DNA of 64,000 nt from assembly GCA_963921195.1 (NCBI GenBank), contig OY992539.1, positions 158,533,307 to 158,597,306 of the forward strand, written 5' to 3'. The position numbers were made by a program, and so were the translations under genes. Below are positions 60,096-64,000 of this stretch, in pieces. Numbering within the stretch: position 1 is the stretch's first letter; each line of letters begins with the position of its first letter. The stretch is from Pegoplata infirma. Its lineage: Eukaryota > Arthropoda > Insecta > Diptera > Anthomyiidae. Below the pieces are notes generated by a model, which had not been told where the DNA came from, ran no database searches, and worked only from the letters and a program-made list of their open reading frames with translations.

Positions 60096-62487
60096 CAGGG
60101 TGATTCAGTCACGACCCACCGAATTTTACCAGCGTGTTCCTTGGCTCATTTCATGAAAATATGTCTATTACGACCATCCCCCGAAAATGCATGTGTGCGA
60201 AATGACAGCGGTTTGAAAATTTTCGGATTAGTGGTTAGAGGGTAGTAGGGTAAAATTGATAACTTCTGAACCTGTGGTCCGATTTTTTTGTTTTTCGGAT
60301 TGTTGAAAAGTTCATTAAAAGACCTTTCAGAATCAATAACAAAAAAATTGAAATAAAGTGAAATCGTCTAGATACAGAGCTTTTAAAAATAAAATTAAAA
60401 AAAAAGATATACAAATTTGCACATAACCTCAATTTATTCAGCCAGATGGCAGGTAACTTATATTTTTTTCCCCTCTCAAAAGATAGACCTACGTCGTACC
60501 TTTCCAAAATGCCGTAAAAGAAGCCCAGAGGTCTTACCGTTCCAAAGTTATGACTATTTGCCTTCCAAAAATTTTAATAAAGAGCAAAAACACCTCAATT
60601 CAACCGAGGAGTTGACCGCACCCCCTCCAAATTTAATGAAATTAAGTACTGGGATTTACTTTAACAAAAAAGAGATTTTGCCAATTTTTCAGGTTTCTGG
60701 GGATTCCAGTATTCAAGATATGAGGTCTTGAAAATTAACAAAATCGTGTATATTTGACAAAAGTGTTCCGAGATAAATAAAGATAACTCGAAAAGTAAAA
60801 ACACTACAGGTCTCAGTCAGGTTGCAAATAATAGGTAATGAGACAGCCTTTAAAATAGCATTCCCCAAGATTTTTTTTGAAAAAGGTCAAAGGTCATTGA
60901 TTTTAACCTTCATTTTTGGAGAGCTATATATCAAAAAACGATATTTTTAAAATTTTTGAAAAAATATATGTTGTTAAGAATCACCTATACTATTTAAGTT
61001 TAAATTTTCAGGATGGAGTCTTCATTGGAACTTTTTATATTAATAGAAACATTGTGACAGGAAAGAAAAAGCGGTGTAATTTCCCTTAGAAAAAAAAACA
61101 TTTTTTTTGTCTTTGAAATTCTGGTACCAAAACTCATTTTTTTGAATGTTTTTGACGTGCTGAGTCCAAATATGACCTGTGAACTGGTCTATCGTTATTA
61201 CTTTTCAAGATATATGCACCTAAATGTTCAAAAAAAACACAGCAATAGCATTTGAGCAATTTTTACACATTTATGTGCTGATATCTTGAAAATTAATAGC
61301 AATAGACCAGTTCAAAGGTCATATTTGAACTCAGCACGTCAAAAACATTCAGAAAAACGAATTTTGGTACCAGAATTTCAAAGACAAAAAAAAATATTTT
61401 TTTTTTTTTCTAAGGGAAATTACACCGCTTTTTCTTTCCTGTCACAATGTTTCTATTAATATAAAAAGTTCCAATGAAGTCTCCATCCTGAAAATTTAAA
61501 CTCAAGTAGTATATGTGATTCTTAACAACATATATTTTTTCCAAAATTTTAAAAATATCGTTTTTTGAGACATAGCTCTCCAAAAATTAAGGTTAAAACC
61601 AATGACCTTTGACCTTTTTCAAAAAAAATATTGGGGAACGCCATTTAAAAGGCTGTCTTATTACCTATTATCTGCAACCTGACTGAGACCTGTATTGTTA
61701 TTACTTTTTGAGTTATATTTATTTATCTCAAAACACTTTTGTCAAATATTTACGATTTTGCCAATTTTCAAGACCCCATATCTCGGGAAGAAAAACTACC
61801 AGAAGTCCAAAATTTTGACACTATGATTTTTTTGTAAGGGCCCAACTATATTCCAAGTTTCATCAAATTCGAAAGGGGTAAGGTCAAAAATGCTACTTTT
61901 TTCGGTTGAATTGAGGTGTTTTAACTCTAAAATAAAATCTTAAACTTGTTAATTTACAAAAACAAATAAATTTGTGCTGTTATTTCGCCTCCAAACCCAA
62001 AAAAAAATTGTTTGCATTTCAGTCAAATGGTTATAACTTTAGAACAGAAAGACCTCTGGGCTTCTTTTAGGGCATTTTAGAAAGGTAAGACGTAGGGCTA
62101 TCTTTTAAAAAGAGAAAAAAATATAAGTAACCTGCCATTTTCCTGAATAAATTGAGGTTATGTGCAAATTTGTGTGTCTTTTTTTTCAAATTTTATTTTT
62201 AAAAGCTATGTATCTCGATGATTTCACCTTATTTTAATTTTTTTATTATTTGAATCTGAAAGGCCTCCTATTGAACTTTCCAACACGCCCAAAAACAAAA
62301 TCGGACCACAGGTTCAGAAGTTATCAATTTTACCCTACTACCCTCTAACCACTAATCCGAAAATTTTCAAACCGCTGCCATTTCGCGCACATGCATTTTC
62401 GGGGGATGGTCGTAATAGACATATTTTCATGAAATGAGCCAAGGAATACGCTGGTAAAATTCGGCGGGTCGTGACTGAATCACCCTG
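60096..62487. mobile_element. 2.4-kb palindromic element, CAGGGTG ends
   Basis: The terminal repeat CAGGGTGATTCAGTCACGAC is inverted at the right end, flanked by TA (60094-60095, 62488-62489). The arms stay alignable across the whole element, about 1.15 kb each, meeting near 61245-61260 around TTTACACATTTATGTG-like text. Arm divergence is modest, for example GCGTGTTCC against GCGTATTCC. Terminal CAGGGTG with TA duplication is a pattern I associate with insect Tc1/mariner-related MITEs. Frames found on both arms (about 50 codons reading QGDSVTT) are mirror images of the terminal repeat, not genes. Confidence 0.85.
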
Positions 62488-62519
62488 TATATTGTTATAT
62501 ATGTTTATTTTTACTCGGG

Positions 62520-64000
62520 TTACCATTATATCGATTTCAAATGCCTTTGCACGAATTTAAATCTTTTTCAATAAAGTTTAAATAGAATAAAAGAAATTGC
62601 TCGATTTTAAATTTTTAAAAAAAAATATTTTTTCAAAAATGATAAACTTGTAATTTTTCGTAGTCTGGAGACCTTTTACTTTCAACGGCTGTATCTCTGC
62701 AACTATTGCTCCGATTTTGTCAAAGTAACAAAAAAATAAAAGATTGAGACTTTATCTTTCCTCTGGAACCAAATGTGAGACAATCGGGCTGGTACTTACA
62801 GAGATATATGCATTTATGCAAAGTTTTTTTTTCATTTTTATGAGAAACCCATTATTTAAGGTTTTTTGGAGACCCTCATTTTAAATTGCTATAACTCGAT
62901 AAATAATGATCCGATTTTGACTCTATAAAAACTAGAATGCATAAGTATATTAGCTTTATCATGACAGAAAAAATTTAAGACTATCAGACTAGTATTAACA
63001 GATATTTATGCATTCATATCAAAAATATTTTCGGGTTACTTGTAATAACTTGAAATGGCTATATCAAGGTTACCATGATATCGATTTCAAATGCCTTTGC
63101 ACGAATTTAAATCTTTTTCAATAAAGTTTAAATAGAATAAAAGAGATTGCTCGATTTTTAATTTTTAAAAAAAATTATTTTTTCAAAAATGATAAACTTG
63201 TAATTTTTGTAGTCTGGAGACCTTTTACTTTCAACGGCTGTATCTCTGCAACTATTGCTCCGATTTCGTCAAAATAACAAAAAAATAAAAGATTGAGACT
63301 TTATCTTTCCTCTGGAACCAAATGTGAGACAATCGGGCTGGTACTTACAGAGATATATGCATTTATGCAAAGTTTTTTTTTCATTTTTATGAGAAACCCA
63401 TTATTTAAGGTTTTTTGGAGACCCTCATTTTTAAATTGCTATAACTCGATAAATAATGATCCGATTTTGACTCTATAAAAACTAGAATGCATAAGTATAT
63501 TAGCTTTATCATGACAGAAAAAATTTAAGACTATCAGACTAGTATTAACAGATATTTATGCATTCATATCAAAAATATTTTCGGGTTACTTGTAATAACT
63601 TGAAATGGCTATATCAAGGTTACCATTATATCGATTTCAAATGCCTTTGCACGAATTTAAATCTTTTTCAATAAAGTTTATATAGAATAAAAGAGATTGC
63701 TCGATTTTAAATTTTTAAAAAAAAAATTTTTTCAAAAATGATAAACTTGTAATTTTTCGTAGTCTGGAGACCTTTTACTTTCAACGGCTGTATCTCTGCA
63801 ACTATTGCTCCGATTTTGTCAAAATAACAAAAAATAAAAGATTGAGACTTTATCTTTCCTCTGGAACCAAATGTGAGACAATCGGGCTGGTACTTACAGA
63901 GATATATGCATTTATGCAAAGTTTTTTTTTTCATTTTTATGAGAAACCCATTATTTAAGGTTTTTTGGAGACCCTCATTTTTAAATTGCTATAACTCGGT
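62520..64000 (+). repeat. 551-bp satellite block, about 2.7 monomers
   Basis: The satellite resumes at TTACCATTATATCG after the 9-kb nest. Two monomers read AACTCGAT (not AACTCGGT) with gatCCGat and CAGact, followed by GATATCG or ATATCG. This combination of A/C and B markers is not seen elsewhere in the window. The block runs to the window end. Confidence 0.95.

Larger units (their letters stand above)
53519..62519. mobile_element. Composite nest; outer element with CCCGAGTAAAAAT ends
   Basis: The monomer text ATATCAAGGTT continues at 62520 with TTACCATTATATCG, so 9001 bp was added with a TT overlap. The ends are CCCGAGTAAAAAT and ATTTTTACTCGGG. The outer element's own sequence is 53519-53948, 59854-60095 and 62488-62519. 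It is AT-rich, with TTTAATCCGAATMATG at both sides (about 53586 and 59971) and TATATAATTATA words near the right. Everything else is later insertions. No coding sequence is seen in the outer part. By its termini it is related to the 44342 element, though there the duplication is TA. Confidence 0.78.

Noticed and set aside
60063..60245. Mirror-image frames QGDSVTT... at 60063-60245 (+) and 62338-62526 (minus)
   Set aside because: They are two arms of one inverted repeat. Conservation between them follows from the palindrome, and there is no start context, domain or extension.
1..64000. Centromere assignment of the satellite
   Set aside because: Higher-order structure and uniform orientation are compatible with it, but nothing in the sequence alone shows centromere function.

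Overview
This window is eukaryotic, non-genic repeat DNA from what is most likely an insect, plausibly a fly. The evidence for that is a Jockey-type non-LTR retrotransposon ORF, a second LINE fragment with an insect-style C-terminal zinc knuckle, a Tc1-like transposase remnant, hAT, PIF/Harbinger and TA-duplicating elements, strong AT richness, and no bacterial gene organisation. The species cannot be named from the sequence. I see no host protein-coding gene, tRNA or rRNA.

The matrix is one satellite with a 551-bp monomer. About 39 kb (roughly 71 monomers) is present, all in one orientation: 1-196, 840-3561, 5580-6088, 6415-10290, 11913-26976, 35752-44341, 46703-53518 and 62520-64000. Three sequence subfamilies (here A, B and C) and their hybrids are intermixed. 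A five-monomer higher-order repeat of 2760 bp is visible from about 38.3 to 46.7 kb. The monomer itself appears to be three diverged modules of 170, 180 and 201 bp, so the ancestor was probably a repeat of about 184 bp.

Seven insertions interrupt the satellite. In order they are a 643-bp hAT-like MITE (197-839), a 2.0-kb palindromic element with CACAGTG ends (3562-5579), a truncated LINE tail (6089-6414), a Tc1-like element rebuilt as an inverted dimer (10291-11912), an 8.8-kb inverted tandem array of a second repeat of about 550 bp (26977-35751) that carries a Jockey copy (34533-35729), a 2.4-kb element with CCCGGCTAAAAAT ends (44342-46702), and a 9-kb nest of elements (53519-62519). Most boundaries are set to the base by target-site duplications and by comparison with the uninterrupted monomer.

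The 9-kb nest is up to four layers deep. Its outer element has CCCGAGTAAAAAT ends and contains a fold-back element (53949-59851) and a 2.4-kb palindrome with CAGGGTG ends (60096-62487). The fold-back element holds a CCCAGCAAAAA-ended element, a Stowaway-like MITE and a hAT element, and the hAT element holds two further small MITEs.

The only sizeable open reading frame is the 5'-truncated Jockey reverse transcriptase. The most unusual points are the palindromic array bounded by a single 17-bp duplication, the trimeric origin and higher-order structure of the satellite, and a spaced 26-bp motif (AACT, 14 bases, CCGATTTT) that recurs in the satellite and in two otherwise unrelated palindromic elements.
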